Assembly: GCA_938015435.1 (NCBI GenBank)
Contig: CALLPN010000002.1
Coordinates: 124,001-188,000 of the forward strand
Length of the DNA stretch: 64,000 nt
Source: an uncultured Saprospiraceae bacterium
GTDB lineage: Bacteria; Bacteroidota; Bacteroidia; Chitinophagales; Saprospiraceae
Direction of reading: 5' to 3'
Part shown: one piece after another, positions 45,162-54,565 of the stretch
Layout of the letters: each line of letters begins with the position of its first letter
How positions within the stretch are numbered: the stretch's first letter is position 1
Notes under the pieces: generated by a model
The model's input: only the letters and a program-made list of their open reading frames with translations
Databases searched by the model: none
Told to the model about the DNA's origin: nothing
Translations under genes and position numbers: made by a program

Positions 45162-45692
45162 TTATCTTTTTAGCCACCAACCTAACCATGCTCCGATAAT
45201 AGCCCATGGTACTATTGCATCGATTAAATCAGGAATGCTATCCGTCTGAAACCAGATACTATTAAGATAGCTAATTGTGAAATAGCCTATGAGTCCTACT
45301 GCGACAGAACTCAGAATTGTGCTTTTTATATTTATTTCTCTAAATTTCCCAAAAAGCCAACAGAGTAGAAACGCAGAAACGAAATCTATAACGAAGCCTC
45401 TGAACATATTCATACCCATCGTCATCTGAAAATTATTGTGATATGATATCTGCATCCATGATTTTCCGATATAAGGATCAATCATTTTTTGAGCATCATC
45501 CATAGAAGCATCCAAAGGAGCTCTTGGCATCATGTATTGTCCAGGCTCTAACTTACCTTCGAGCAAACCCAATATTTCTTCCTGATTTGGAGAATATTGC
45601 ATTTGAGAATTATGAAGAAAACTCCAAGATAGAAATTGCCAGAAAAAGAGAATTAGTCCTCCCACAAAGGCTCCGATAATTAGTTTTTTCAT
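45162..45692 (-). CDS. membrane protein of unknown function
   Basis: 176 residues. N-terminal hydrophobic segment (about 4-26), a soluble loop with MQYSPNQEEILGLLEGKLEPGQ and PYIGKSWMQISYHNNF (27-95), then three membrane spans (about 97-118, 125-145, 153-173). The loop pattern suggests an extracytoplasmic domain held between spans. I do not recognise the family. It is monocistronic: a hairpin follows and the divergent methyltransferase gene begins 118 bp upstream. Confidence 0.7.
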   Translation of the reverse strand: MKKLIIGAFVGGLILFFWQFLSWSFLHNSQMQYSPNQEEILGLLEGKLEPGQYMMPRAPLDASMDDAQKMIDPYIGKSWMQISYHNNFQMTMGMNMFRGFVIDFVSAFLLCWLFGKFREINIKSTILSSVAVGLIGYFTISYLNSIWFQTDSIPDLIDAIVPWAIIGAWLGWWLKR

Positions 45693-45810
45693 GATATTGA
45701 TTTTGATGATTCAAACACATTCAAGTTATCACAACCTTAAGATACTGAAAATCAAGGACAAAAAGATAATTGCAAAAAATGTAATTTAGAACTTGTAAAA
45801 AACCAATTCA

Positions 45811-46626
45811 ATGACTAAAGACAACAATGAGTACGTATTAGGCACGGAAGCTTTAGAATTACATAGGTTAGGTGTACAACATCAAGCTTGGTCTACCGAA
45901 GCTAATTTAGCCTGGAAAAATGCTGGATTTACAGCTGGAATGACTCTACTAGATCTGGGCTGTGGACCAGGATTCTGTACTCAAGAACTCTCTTATATAG
46001 CAGGCAAAGAAGGTCATGTAATCGGAATAGACATTTCAAAAAATTATATTGATTTCCTGGATAAACTATCCGCTCTTCATGGACTCAACATCGAGACCAT
46101 CTGTGCAGACTTTATGGATATGGAATTAGAACCCAATAGCTTGGATGGCGTTTACACAAGATGGGCACTTGCTTGGCTACCTGATGTAGAAGCTGTATTG
46201 AAAAAAGTAATTTCCGCTATGAAGCCTGGAGCTACGATCGCAATACAAGAGTACTACGATTGGTCTCTCTTGCAAACAAAACCTTACAGAAAAAATCTGT
46301 TTACAGCCACTCGACAAGCACTTGAGAGTTTGGGTGATCTTGGCGGCGACATAAATATAGGACGACGATTACCCTCATTGCTACCGACGCTCGGACTAGA
46401 TGTTATATCCACAAGACCTATGACCAAGCAAGCCAGATCTCATGAGCATGGTTGGAATTGGCCTAAGTCATTTCTCAATATCTATTTACCAAAGTTGGTA
46501 GGCATGGGTAGGTTGAGTCAAGAGCAGGTTGACTTAGCTCTAAAGGAACTACTCGAACTGGAAGACGTAGAAGGAGCTACCATACAAACTCCGTTGATGA
46601 TAGAGGTAGTGGGAAGGAAAAGGTAA
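45811..46626 (+). CDS. class I SAM-dependent methyltransferase
   Basis: 271 residues. The SAM-binding motif I is LLDLGCGPGF (46-55), followed by GHVIGIDIS (motif II acidic residue) and a motif IV-like YTRWALAWLPDVEAVL. The rest resembles the UbiE/Methyltransf_25-type family. No signal peptide; cytoplasmic. The substrate cannot be told from sequence. The following gene begins 39 bp downstream and may be co-transcribed. Confidence 0.88.
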   Translation: MTKDNNEYVLGTEALELHRLGVQHQAWSTEANLAWKNAGFTAGMTLLDLGCGPGFCTQELSYIAGKEGHVIGIDISKNYIDFLDKLSALHGLNIETICADFMDMELEPNSLDGVYTRWALAWLPDVEAVLKKVISAMKPGATIAIQEYYDWSLLQTKPYRKNLFTATRQALESLGDLGGDINIGRRLPSLLPTLGLDVISTRPMTKQARSHEHGWNWPKSFLNIYLPKLVGMGRLSQEQVDLALKELLELEDVEGATIQTPLMIEVVGRKR

Positions 46627-46665
46627 TCTTCCGTAGGTATTGCGCAACATTAAAAAATAAAACAA

Positions 46666-47412
46666 ATGAAAATTCAACATATAATAATTCTATCCCTCTT
46701 ACTAATTGCTTGTGCAAGCAAAGAAAGTCGAATCAACAAGCTAGTAAATCTTTATAACAGCGTGTCGCTCGATGCCAATGATAGCTATATGAAAAGTATC
46801 AAAGCTCAAAAAACCAGCGAAGATGAAATTACGATTACCATATTCGTAGACGTACCTTCAGAAGGGACAACGTCACAAATGTATACTTCTATATTTCCAG
46901 ACTTAATGGAACAAATGGTATTTTCTATTGGTCTATCGAAACAGTTAGTAAGGGAAGGAGTAAAATTAAAGTGCTCTCTTTTAGCTGACGACAATAATAT
47001 AATAGTCGAAAAAACTTTCGATCAAATATCCTTACAAGAAAATGGAAATAAAAAAAATGAATTGTTTGACGACGGCTCTGATATCGACCTTTATAAGATG
47101 GCAGAATTGATCAATAAAGGTCTACCTGTAACAGATAGCATTAATGATATGACAATATTAAAACTTGACATGCTCAATAAAACTGAAGCTCAGTTTATAT
47201 ATCTAGTCACAGATGAAATGTTAGACCTAATAATGATAGATGAATCGATCGCCGAATTCATGAAAACTGAATACCTCAGTAACCCAAAGCAAAAGAAAGC
47301 ATTACTTGAGTTTTTTAATTTAGGATTGGAGAAATTTTACCTGACGTATATGAATAAAGAACAAACCAGAAATAAAAAAATAGAATTCACAAAATCTGAT
47401 GTACTGAAATAA
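46666..47412 (+). CDS. lipoprotein of unknown function
   Basis: 248 residues. The lipoprotein signal ends LLIAC (Cys16). The mature part is mixed alpha/beta with no motif I recognise: an early NSVSLDANDSYMKSIKAQ region, a central charged strand pair and a helical Lys-rich end. An envelope lipoprotein is inferred. It follows the methyltransferase by 39 bp, with the TCTTCCGTAGGTA phrase of the intergenic repeat family between them. Confidence 0.6.
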   Translation: MKIQHIIILSLLLIACASKESRINKLVNLYNSVSLDANDSYMKSIKAQKTSEDEITITIFVDVPSEGTTSQMYTSIFPDLMEQMVFSIGLSKQLVREGVKLKCSLLADDNNIIVEKTFDQISLQENGNKKNELFDDGSDIDLYKMAELINKGLPVTDSINDMTILKLDMLNKTEAQFIYLVTDEMLDLIMIDESIAEFMKTEYLSNPKQKKALLEFFNLGLEKFYLTYMNKEQTRNKKIEFTKSDVLK

Positions 47413-47447
47413 TCGACACGCATCAATTCAACATCAATAATGAATGA

Positions 47448-47588
47448 CTGAATAGCTCGCAACCAGAAATCGCCCAAGTCACCCAAAATAAAAACCAAAT
47501 AGAGCTACAAAATAAAGAGTTGATACTGCAGTTGCTGACAGAAAATTTGAGAGAAACAAATAACGTAATCCGCTCAAGACTTCTTTAG
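47448..47588 (+). pseudogene. 5'-truncated coding remnant (coiled-coil C-terminus)
   Basis: In one frame after a TGA at 47445-47447, 46 codons run to a TAG at 47586, reading SSQPEIAQVTQNKNQIELQ and on to NLRETNNVIRSRLL. The Gln/Glu/Leu/Asn heptad pattern is that of a short C-terminal coiled coil, as in small regulatory proteins. No start codon or upstream partner is present, so a decayed gene is inferred. The rest of 47413-47709 shows nothing. Confidence 0.4.
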
Positions 47589-47709
47589 TACTTCTGCGAA
47601 TGTACACTAGCATTACTACATCCAAATCTTGATTTCATTCAAGGTATTTTGATCTACTTGCATAACTTATGCTATTTTATTTTTATCATTGTTACTACCA
47701 CTTAAGAGC

Positions 47710-48909
47710 ATGTCTAATATTGTAATTATAAAAATACAAGGTGATTTCATATGGTTTAATCCATTTGAGAAACTTAGTCTAGAGTCTACTAATCTACCAG
47801 TGAAATTATTTAAATTTTCTGCTAGATCATTATTCTGGAAATTGCATATGGATCAATTCGACAAGGTGACAAAGAACCTAAGCATATCTATAGTAGATTA
47901 TGACACGAGTGATACTAATCTCTGGCATGCTCAAAAATCCAAAAGTAAAATACAAAAACTCACCATAAATAACATCCTATGGGAACCCTTCAGCAAATGT
48001 CTATCCTATTATGATGGTACGCTCAAAGAATCACTCTCACATTTACTAACGGACGAAGATTCTACTTTCACACTCCAAAGAAAACCCGTAACTATACTCC
48101 ATAGACTCAGTATCAATAAAATGAAAATTGGAAGTGGCTGTCTCACCTATTTCAAAAAAGTACGGTGGTCAAAAGAGCCTCAGATATTTACTATAAATCA
48201 TCCATTAATGATACCACAAATGGAACTTATCAAACCTTACTTCCACAATATCATGGGTGGCAAGATGATAGACGTAGAAGTATCTGTACTCCACCAAGGC
48301 GATCATGTAGAAGTCATAAAAACTCATGCGCCTCAGCTACAAAAAATAAATAATAGTAGCCTATATATCATGCGAGGCTTACAAATAAAAGATTGGGTAA
48401 AAACTCAAAAAGAACAATATCAAACCAACATACTACAAGAAGATATAGACCTAACTTATGACTCCTCAGACTCTGGTAATATAGACAGCATCGAACGCGA
48501 ACTACTCAATCGAATCCTCGAAGAATCTAATATTCGTAATAAACATCAACTCTTGTATCTGTCCGATGCCACGAGCCCAACAGAAAGACTCATGCTTACC
48601 GTACAACCTCAATTTGGATTCATATTTACCATCCGAGGTGAAGAGATGGTGCATTGCATCTGGGAACTCGTCGATAGTCACGCTACCTACATTTGGTCTT
48701 TCCCTCATGCGCACTATAGCGATCGATACTTTAAGATATTACGAAGAGAATTTGCTAAGATCACAGAGCTCGGTAGGCAAGTGTATCGAGATACTTATGT
48801 CGCCAATAATGACTACTATCTCAGAACTATTAATCATGGAAATAGTAGTGATCCTATAGTAGATCGATATGGGCAATGGCGGATTAGGGTGGAGGCGTGT
48901 TTGGTATAG
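47710..48909 (+). CDS. unrecognised 400-residue protein beside the RM locus
   Basis: 399 residues from the ATG at 47710 (a TTG at 47689 would add seven). No signal peptide, membrane segment or motif that I recognise. It has a middle section rich in Lys/Ile/Leu (KSKIQKLTINNILWEPFSKC) and a C-terminal half with ERLMLTVQPQFGFIFTIRGEEM and HATYIWSFPHAHYSDRY. Not low-complexity, and codon use looks like its neighbours, so it should be real. It stands 165 bp before hsdM in the same direction, next to a gene remnant, which fits an accessory region, but a defence role is not shown. Confidence 0.6.
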   Translation: MSNIVIIKIQGDFIWFNPFEKLSLESTNLPVKLFKFSARSLFWKLHMDQFDKVTKNLSISIVDYDTSDTNLWHAQKSKSKIQKLTINNILWEPFSKCLSYYDGTLKESLSHLLTDEDSTFTLQRKPVTILHRLSINKMKIGSGCLTYFKKVRWSKEPQIFTINHPLMIPQMELIKPYFHNIMGGKMIDVEVSVLHQGDHVEVIKTHAPQLQKINNSSLYIMRGLQIKDWVKTQKEQYQTNILQEDIDLTYDSSDSGNIDSIERELLNRILEESNIRNKHQLLYLSDATSPTERLMLTVQPQFGFIFTIRGEEMVHCIWELVDSHATYIWSFPHAHYSDRYFKILRREFAKITELGRQVYRDTYVANNDYYLRTINHGNSSDPIVDRYGQWRIRVEACLV

Positions 48910-49074
48910 AAAAATTACCAAGCTTACAAGATGCCAAAGGCGCTACTTTATAGGCCGGTGACTATAGATGCGTTGGATAGGAAGGGATAGTGATTTTCTT
49001 CTTTCAATTTTCATTTTGACAAGTCTGTATCCCATCATTTCATTACCTTCGATGCTTTTACTAATTATGTACCG

Positions 49075-50661
49075 ATGAACCAATCAGATATAAGAGACCT
49101 CGAAAAAGAGCTTTGGGAAGCAGCAGACAAACTCAGATCCAACTCTAAGCTCACCGCGGCAGAGTACAAAGATCCATTGCTCGGATTGGTGCTATTGAGA
49201 TTTGCTCAGAATAGATATGAAGATGCTAAAATCGAGATAGAGGAGAAACTACCTATCAATCCTCGGACTGGAAAAAAGCGAACCGCTACCAAGGAAGATT
49301 ACCTCGGTGCTGGAGCGATCAAACTTCCTAAAGTGGCTAAGTATGATTATCTAGCTGCTATGCCAGAAGATCAAGATATCGCACAGGCGATCAATGATGC
49401 GATGAAGAAGATAGAAGCGGAATACAAAGATCTCGAAGGCATACTACCTAAAAATTATCAAGTATTCGAAGAAGTCTTACTGCGTGATCTCATTCGTATA
49501 TTTAACAGTGATGCGGTGCGACAGGCTAAGGGTGATGTATTTGGTCGGATCTATGAGTTTTTCCTCATGAAGTTCTCTATGCAAGGGGCAGGTGCGCAGG
49601 AAGGAGGAGAATTCTTTACGCCTCCATCGCTAGTGGATCTGATCGTCAACTTTATACAACCAGATCATGGCATCGTACACGATCCTGCTTGTGGATCTGG
49701 TGGTATGTTTGTCCAGTCCGCACACTTCATCAAAAACACGGCTAACAAAGCGGTAAACGAAGCCATCACTTGCTATGGTACTGAATACAAAAGCAATACG
49801 ACGCGACTCGCTAAGATGAACCTCGCCATACATGGTATAGAAGGCAAAATTGCAAATAGCAATAGCTTCTATTCTGATCCGCATAATCTACTCGGTAAAG
49901 TAGATTTTTTGATGGCTAATCCACCGTTTAATGTAGATGGGATAGATCACAACGATTATGTCAAAGAAGATCAACGACTCCCCTTCGGTGTACCACTTAC
50001 TGGCAAGGGTACGATTCCCAATGGTAACTATATGTGGATGCAGTACTTCTACTCATACCTCAACGATACTGGACGTGCAGGATACGTCATGGCGAGCTCA
50101 GCTACCGATGCTGGACATAGCGAAAAGCTAATCCGAAAGCAATTGATAGAGACAGGACATGTAGACTGTATCGTAGCGATCAGTAATAATTTTTTCTACA
50201 CGAGATCACTGCCTTGTCATGTATGGTTTTTCAATAAAGGGAAACGCAAAAAGAATCTCGACAAAGTACTCATAATCGATGCTCGTAATGTATTTCGTAA
50301 GGTCAATACTACACTCAATGACTTTAGTCCGGAGCAACTCCAAGGGTTAACTGGGTTGATAGAAACTTACCGAGCTGGTAAGTCACTAACCCAAAAAACA
50401 TTAGGTAACCTAGGCACATACACCAAGGATAATCTCGGAGATAATGGCTTCGATATAGAAGGCCTCTGTAAGATCGCATCGCTAGATGACATCAGAGAGC
50501 AAGATTACAGCCTGACCCCTGGAAGGTATGTAGGCGTCAAGATCGATATCGACGAAGAGTTTGATTATAAATCTAGAATCACTGAAATAAAAACTACCCT
50601 CGGAACACTGAATAAAGAAGCGAATGGATTGATGAAACAGATAATGGGAATAGAGTTATGA
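49075..50661 (+). CDS. hsdM: type I restriction-modification DNA methyltransferase, M subunit
   Basis: 528 residues. N-terminal HsdM helical domain (about 5-135), then an N6-adenine methyltransferase core: EFFTPPSLV (179-187), motif I DPACGSGG (203-210) and motif IV NPPF (282-285), all intact. A helical C-terminal part ends in a coiled-coil that contacts HsdS. The M2S complex methylates adenine in a bipartite site; with two R subunits it also cuts DNA. Its stop overlaps hsdS by 4 bases (ATGA-type). Confidence 0.96.
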   Translation: MNQSDIRDLEKELWEAADKLRSNSKLTAAEYKDPLLGLVLLRFAQNRYEDAKIEIEEKLPINPRTGKKRTATKEDYLGAGAIKLPKVAKYDYLAAMPEDQDIAQAINDAMKKIEAEYKDLEGILPKNYQVFEEVLLRDLIRIFNSDAVRQAKGDVFGRIYEFFLMKFSMQGAGAQEGGEFFTPPSLVDLIVNFIQPDHGIVHDPACGSGGMFVQSAHFIKNTANKAVNEAITCYGTEYKSNTTRLAKMNLAIHGIEGKIANSNSFYSDPHNLLGKVDFLMANPPFNVDGIDHNDYVKEDQRLPFGVPLTGKGTIPNGNYMWMQYFYSYLNDTGRAGYVMASSATDAGHSEKLIRKQLIETGHVDCIVAISNNFFYTRSLPCHVWFFNKGKRKKNLDKVLIIDARNVFRKVNTTLNDFSPEQLQGLTGLIETYRAGKSLTQKTLGNLGTYTKDNLGDNGFDIEGLCKIASLDDIREQDYSLTPGRYVGVKIDIDEEFDYKSRITEIKTTLGTLNKEANGLMKQIMGIEL

Positions 50662-51821
50662 GGGAGGGATGGAAGAAAGAAGCAATAAAAGAATATTGTG
50701 AATTTAAATATGGAAAAAATCTTCCAAAAAGAAAAAGAGTAATAGGTAAAATACCTGTCTATGGATCGTCTGGAATTGTGGATTACCATAAAGATTTCCT
50801 TGTTAAAGGACCTGGTATAATTGTTGGTAGAAAGGGGACCGTTGGCAAAGTTAATTGGTCAGAGATAGATTTTTTTCCAATAGATACCACTTATTTTATT
50901 AATCCATTTTTATCTAAAGTAAACTTAAAATTTCTGTACTACAGATTGATTGAGTCTAACTTAACAGATCTAAATAGTGACGCTGCCGTTCCTGGACTAA
51001 ATAGAAGTGCAGCAATAAATCAAACACTATTATTTCCACCACTACCCACCCAAAAAAAAATAGCCACTATTCTATCTGCTTATGATGATCTGATAGAGAA
51101 TAATCTCAAGCGAATCAAGCTACTAGAAGAGATGGCACAGATTACTTATGAAGAGTGGTTTGTACGGATGCGATTTCCTGGGCATGAGACTGCGGAGTGG
51201 GATGAGGAGAGTGGGTTGCCGGTGGGATGGGAGCGGAAGAAGTTAGGGGACTTCTGCACTAAAATCACAGACGGAACGCACGATTCGCCTAAAAAAACAA
51301 AGGGCGGTATTAGATTAGTTACTGGAAAACATTTAAGCAACGGATTTATTGATTTTAGCACTGCTCCATTCATATCCGAAAATGACCATGAAAAAATAAA
51401 AAAAAGAAGTGAGGTAAATACTGGGGATATTCTTTTTTCAAATATTGGGACCTTAGGCAATACTGGATTTATCCATAAAGAATCCGAATTTAGTTGCAAA
51501 AATGTTATCATTTTCAAACGAAAAATTAATTGCAATGGATTTCTATTTACGCTTCTTGACAATAAAAATTTTAGAAAGAATCTAGAAAGTAAATCCGTAG
51601 GAGTTGCACAAAAATTCTACAGCCTTAACTTTATTAGAAACTTTGAAAATACTTTTCCATCAGATTCCTTAGTGACTAAATTTAATGAAAAAATACTTGA
51701 AAATATAAACCTCCGTTTCAAACTCCATTACCAAAATCAAAACCTCAAAGAAGCTAGGGATCTTTTGCTTCCAAGATTGATGAGTGGGATGATTGATGTG
51801 GATGAGGTGAAGATGGGTTAG
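50658..51821 (+). CDS. hsdS: type I restriction-modification specificity subunit
   Basis: 387 residues, two target-recognition domains. TRD1 is about 1-130 (PVYGSSGIVDYHKDFLVKGP; IVGRKGTVGKVNW); the central helix follows (QKKIATILSAYDDLIENNLK, 136-155). TRD2 is about 190-335, and the second conserved helix ends LKEARDLLLPRLMSGMIDVD. TRD coding DNA is visibly more AT-rich than the conserved helices, as expected for exchangeable modules. It fixes the recognition sequence, which cannot be read from sequence. Coupled to hsdM by a 4-base overlap. Confidence 0.94.
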   Translation: MREGWKKEAIKEYCEFKYGKNLPKRKRVIGKIPVYGSSGIVDYHKDFLVKGPGIIVGRKGTVGKVNWSEIDFFPIDTTYFINPFLSKVNLKFLYYRLIESNLTDLNSDAAVPGLNRSAAINQTLLFPPLPTQKKIATILSAYDDLIENNLKRIKLLEEMAQITYEEWFVRMRFPGHETAEWDEESGLPVGWERKKLGDFCTKITDGTHDSPKKTKGGIRLVTGKHLSNGFIDFSTAPFISENDHEKIKKRSEVNTGDILFSNIGTLGNTGFIHKESEFSCKNVIIFKRKINCNGFLFTLLDNKNFRKNLESKSVGVAQKFYSLNFIRNFENTFPSDSLVTKFNEKILENINLRFKLHYQNQNLKEARDLLLPRLMSGMIDVDEVKMG

Positions 51822-51837
51822 GTGTTTTTTCTGTTGT

Positions 51838-51934
51838 CTTCGACTTCGCTCAGGCAGCAGAAAACGACTCCGATCAGAAGGCAGCAGATGCATCGTTCGT
51901 TGAGTGAAGTCGTCTGCACTGTGCGAAGTCGAAG
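51838..51934. repeat. CTTCGACTTCGC inverted repeat after hsdS
   Basis: CTTCGACTTCGC (51838-51849) and its exact complement GCGAAGTCGAAG (51923-51934) bracket an 85-base segment that itself repeats GGCAGCAGA/GCAGCAGAT. The unit is different in composition from its surroundings and looks like a small intergenic repeat element. It sits in the 373-base gap 51822-52194. Confidence 0.65.
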
Positions 51935-51987
51935 TGAAGTGAAAAGAAAAGGTATAGACAACGTAAAAGATATCGGAGCCTGAGAGC

Positions 51988-52036
51988 ATCTTTCGCTGTA
52001 GGACAGGAGTCCTCTAGCGAAAGATTTGTTTTTTCA
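51988..52036 (+). terminator. probable terminator of hsdMS
   Basis: ATCTTTCGCT (51988-51997) pairs with AGCGAAAGAT (52016-52025). The interior also pairs (GGAC-AGGA-GTCC, 52001-52012). The T-rich tract TTTGTTTTTTC follows. This would separate hsdMS transcription from the cargo genes and hsdR. Confidence 0.75.
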
Positions 52037-52194
52037 TGCTTGGGATGGTTGGAGTTTAGGGATTTGAGGTATGTATTTAACTTCTTTGATTTTGTATCGA
52101 TTGGACTTGTTGAAGAAATACTTAGGGAAGTTTCACTGACTTAGGGTTAATGAAAAGATAATAATTTTAAGAACGGACAATAAAAAAAATAGCA

Positions 52195-53350
52195 ATGAAT
52201 ATATTCAAGATATTGGCAAACGGAGGAGGGAGTATAAGCGAAACTAATGTCAGCTCTTTTTTAGGGTATCTATTAGATCCTTCAGAAGATCATGCTCTGG
52301 GTTATGAGTTCATCAAGCGATTTCTTGCATGTTTTATTGCTGAGGATGAATTTTCTGATAAAGAATTTTATTCGGCGGACTATCAAATTTTTTATGAACA
52401 GGCATTTAAAGAAGAAGGAAAATCAGCAAACATAGTTGATCTTGTCATAGTTAGCTACACTACTGATCTCGGAGTAGGAAAACGAAGGCTTGTTCATAAC
52501 TTTATAAGGAACACTAAAAATATAAATAGAATATATTTAATAGAAAACGAACAAGGGATCGCTGACTCCAAATCAACTGCTTAAACAATTTTCTGCTAGC
52601 CTCGCGCAAATACCAAAAAATTACAAAAAACATGTAAGTTCAATATATCTCACGCCTGATGATAAAAAATATAGAGTAGAGTTTGATAAAACAAAAGACA
52701 AGATCGATGATCCTCATCATATCTACTGGAAAGACAATAATAAAAGTCAAGCATTAAACATTTTCTCAATACTTCAAAAAATACTAGAAGATGAGGCTAC
52801 TGGTAAAATAGAACCTTTAACCGAATATACCTTACACACACTCAAAGCTTTTTGTAGATTTATCGATAATGATTTTAAGTCAGAGCGTCAATTAAATAAG
52901 GACAGAAAAAACATGAAAAACAGTGAACGTCAAATTTACTGTCAAAATTTAAATCAAGAATTCAAAATTGAAAGTAAGTTGACCTCACTTAAGCTTGCAC
53001 TCGTAGAAAAGAATCCTAAGCTTGACGTATTGAAATTAGAAATTGTGAATACTTGTCGTCCTCAATTAACTATAATCTCAAATGATATTCGTATAGTTAT
53101 GAGTGCAGCCTATACCTCTAGAGACATCATTAGTATAAGCTATAATGTTATAAGAAAGATTAAACCATCGGAACAAAAATTTCTAGCGTTAGCTAAAAAT
53201 ATAAATGCTATAGTTAAAAAACCCAACAGTAAAAGAAAGTACATGTGGGTAGAAGGAGAGAAAAATTCTTTTAAAATAAGTGATGTCGAAAGCATATACA
53301 AACAATTGACGCTGGCGATAGAACAGGCCGAAAACGTTACGTTAATGTAG
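52195..53350 (+). pseudogene. PD-(D/E)XK nuclease-like gene broken by a single-base frameshift
   Basis: The first part (52195-52584) reads MNIFKILANGGGSISETNVS, then LLDPSEDHALG, IVDLVIVSY and YLIENE, which fits the PD-(D/E)XK core of a nuclease family with conserved N-terminal FLxYLLDPxxDH. It stops after a frame change near 52545-52557. In the +1 frame the protein continues without interruption, SLTPNQLLKQFSASLAQIP to FCRFIDNDFKSERQLNKD, joining the open frame from 52913 to 53350. The restored protein would be about 384 residues. The change fits one extra base in the AAAA or GGG run. The usual catalytic Lys after the Glu is not visible (IENE). Either a pseudogene, a phase-variable gene or a sequencing error. 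Confidence 0.7.
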
Positions 53351-53420
53351 CGTCGATCTTCAATCATATATTAACTTTCATATCTTCTATTGTAGTATTG
53401 CAATATGCTATCCCACAATA

Positions 53421-53505
53421 ATTATGTCTATACACATAATTACGACTTGATTTTTTAAGTTTATACACATATATTTGTGATCATAATTATGTATATACAC
53501 TTAAT
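53421..53505. promoter_or_regulatory. promoter and two palindromic operator candidates before mobile mystery A
   Basis: Two 20-bp sites share the form ATTATGT-N6-ACATAAT: 53421-53440 (perfect arms, CTATAC core) and 53486-53505 (ATATAC core, one arm base changed), 65 bp apart and 3 bp before the ATG at 53509. Between them a Bacteroidota-type promoter is seen on the plus strand: TTG at 53447-53449, 20-base spacer, TATATTTG at 53470-53477. The layout suggests autorepression by the HTH protein encoded next. Confidence 0.72.
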
Positions 53506-53508
53506 ATA

Positions 53509-53967
53509 ATGAATCAGAGAACCTTACTCAAGTCACAAACAGAGAAGAAACTCGCTACATTCGCAGCCGCTAGCCAAGTGCAAGTACCGCGTAGAGGCTG
53601 GATCTATACTATCCGCAAGACCATAGGTATGTCGCTGCGTCAGCTAGGCGCACGTATGGAACTCACACCGCAGAGTGTCAGGGACTATGAAGAGCGCGAG
53701 CGAAGTGGATCTATTACTATCAAGTCTATGACTGAGATCGGTAGACAGATGAATATGAAATTTGTCTATGGATACGTAGCTATCGATGGTACCCTCGATG
53801 ATATCATCATGCGCCAATCAGTCCTCAAGGCGGAAGAGATCGTAGACCGCACTCATCAAAGCATGCGGCTAGAAGATCAAGAAGTATCTGCTACTCGACG
53901 CCAAGAGGCAATATTAGAGAGAGCGCAAGATATCAAACGTCAAATGCCTAGATACCTATGGGACTAA
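53509..53967 (+). CDS. mobile mystery protein A (XRE-type HTH regulator, putative antitoxin)
   Basis: 152 residues. An XRE-like helix-turn-helix at about 41-62 (MSLRQLGARMELTPQSVRDY) follows PRRGWIYTIRKTIG; then SGSITIKSMTEIGRQMNMKFVYGYV matches the mobile mystery protein A family (TIGR02612). The C-terminal part is longer than the family core and Arg-rich. It always occurs with mobile mystery protein B, and is thought to be the regulatory or antitoxin half. Overlaps gene B by 10 bases. Two palindromic sites lie at its promoter. Confidence 0.9.
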   Translation: MNQRTLLKSQTEKKLATFAAASQVQVPRRGWIYTIRKTIGMSLRQLGARMELTPQSVRDYEERERSGSITIKSMTEIGRQMNMKFVYGYVAIDGTLDDIIMRQSVLKAEEIVDRTHQSMRLEDQEVSATRRQEAILERAQDIKRQMPRYLWD

Positions 53968-54551
53968 ATCTGATATACGAGCCTGGACAGACGCCATTGT
54001 CCGAAGAAGAGATGCTAGGGCTCAAGTTGCCGAGTGTAACCACCAAAGGCGAGCTAGATGAAGTAGAACAGCTCAATATAGAACAAGCTATTGCTTGGAC
54101 TATGGGCAAATCGTTTTCCGCTGATAAGCTACTGAGTATAGAGTTCTTACAGATATTACACCAACGCATGTATGGGGATGTATGGAGCTGGGCTGGCACA
54201 TTTAGAAAATCAGAAAAGAATCTAGGGGTACCTTACCATCAGATATACATGGAGACGCAAAAGCTATTGGACGATGCTCAGACGTGGTATGAGCATTGTG
54301 TGTATGATCAAGCTGAGCATTGTATCCAAATAAAACATCGACTCGTAAGCATCCATTGTTTTCCCAATGGCAATGGACGGCACTCACGCCTGTATGCAGA
54401 TCTATTGCATACCATGTATGGGGCTAGCCACTTTTCGTGGAAAGGATCTAATCTCAGTCATGATAGTAATGAAAGGAATGCTTATCTTAAAGCATTGAAG
54501 AAAGCCGACCATGGCGAAATAGATGATTTGATTGCATTTGCAATATCTTAA
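53958..54551 (+). CDS. mobile mystery protein B (Fic-domain protein)
   Basis: 197 residues, TIGR02613 family. The N-terminus is YEPGQTPLSEEEMLGLKLPS, and MYGDVWSWAGTFRKSEKNLG leads to the Fic core. The Fic motif is HCFPNGNGRHSR, with catalytic His133 and anion-loop residues through Arg141; the acidic residue that normally binds Mg2+ is Asn137, as in family B proteins generally. Fic proteins transfer AMP or other nucleotide parts to target hydroxyls; with partner A the pair resembles a toxin-antitoxin unit. The target is unknown. Gene B starts 10 bases before A ends, and hsdR follows after 14 bp, so all three are probably co-transcribed. Confidence 0.9.
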   Translation: MGLNLIYEPGQTPLSEEEMLGLKLPSVTTKGELDEVEQLNIEQAIAWTMGKSFSADKLLSIEFLQILHQRMYGDVWSWAGTFRKSEKNLGVPYHQIYMETQKLLDDAQTWYEHCVYDQAEHCIQIKHRLVSIHCFPNGNGRHSRLYADLLHTMYGASHFSWKGSNLSHDSNERNAYLKALKKADHGEIDDLIAFAIS

Positions 54552-54565
54552 TACCTACTATAGAT

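Noticed and set aside
44977..45207. Open frame of 76 codons on the minus strand
   Set aside because: It is the translation of an 8-nt tandem repeat (Ser/Leu/Gln/Ile-only peptides) and overlaps the end of a real gene.
51146..51562. 138-codon open frame antisense to hsdS
   Set aside because: Lies opposite the central helix and TRD2 of HsdS, with no motif of its own.
52913..53350. Separate 145-residue gene
   Set aside because: The same frame continues upstream without a stop to about 52560 and joins in sense to the first PD-(D/E)XK half, so it is the 3' part of one broken gene.
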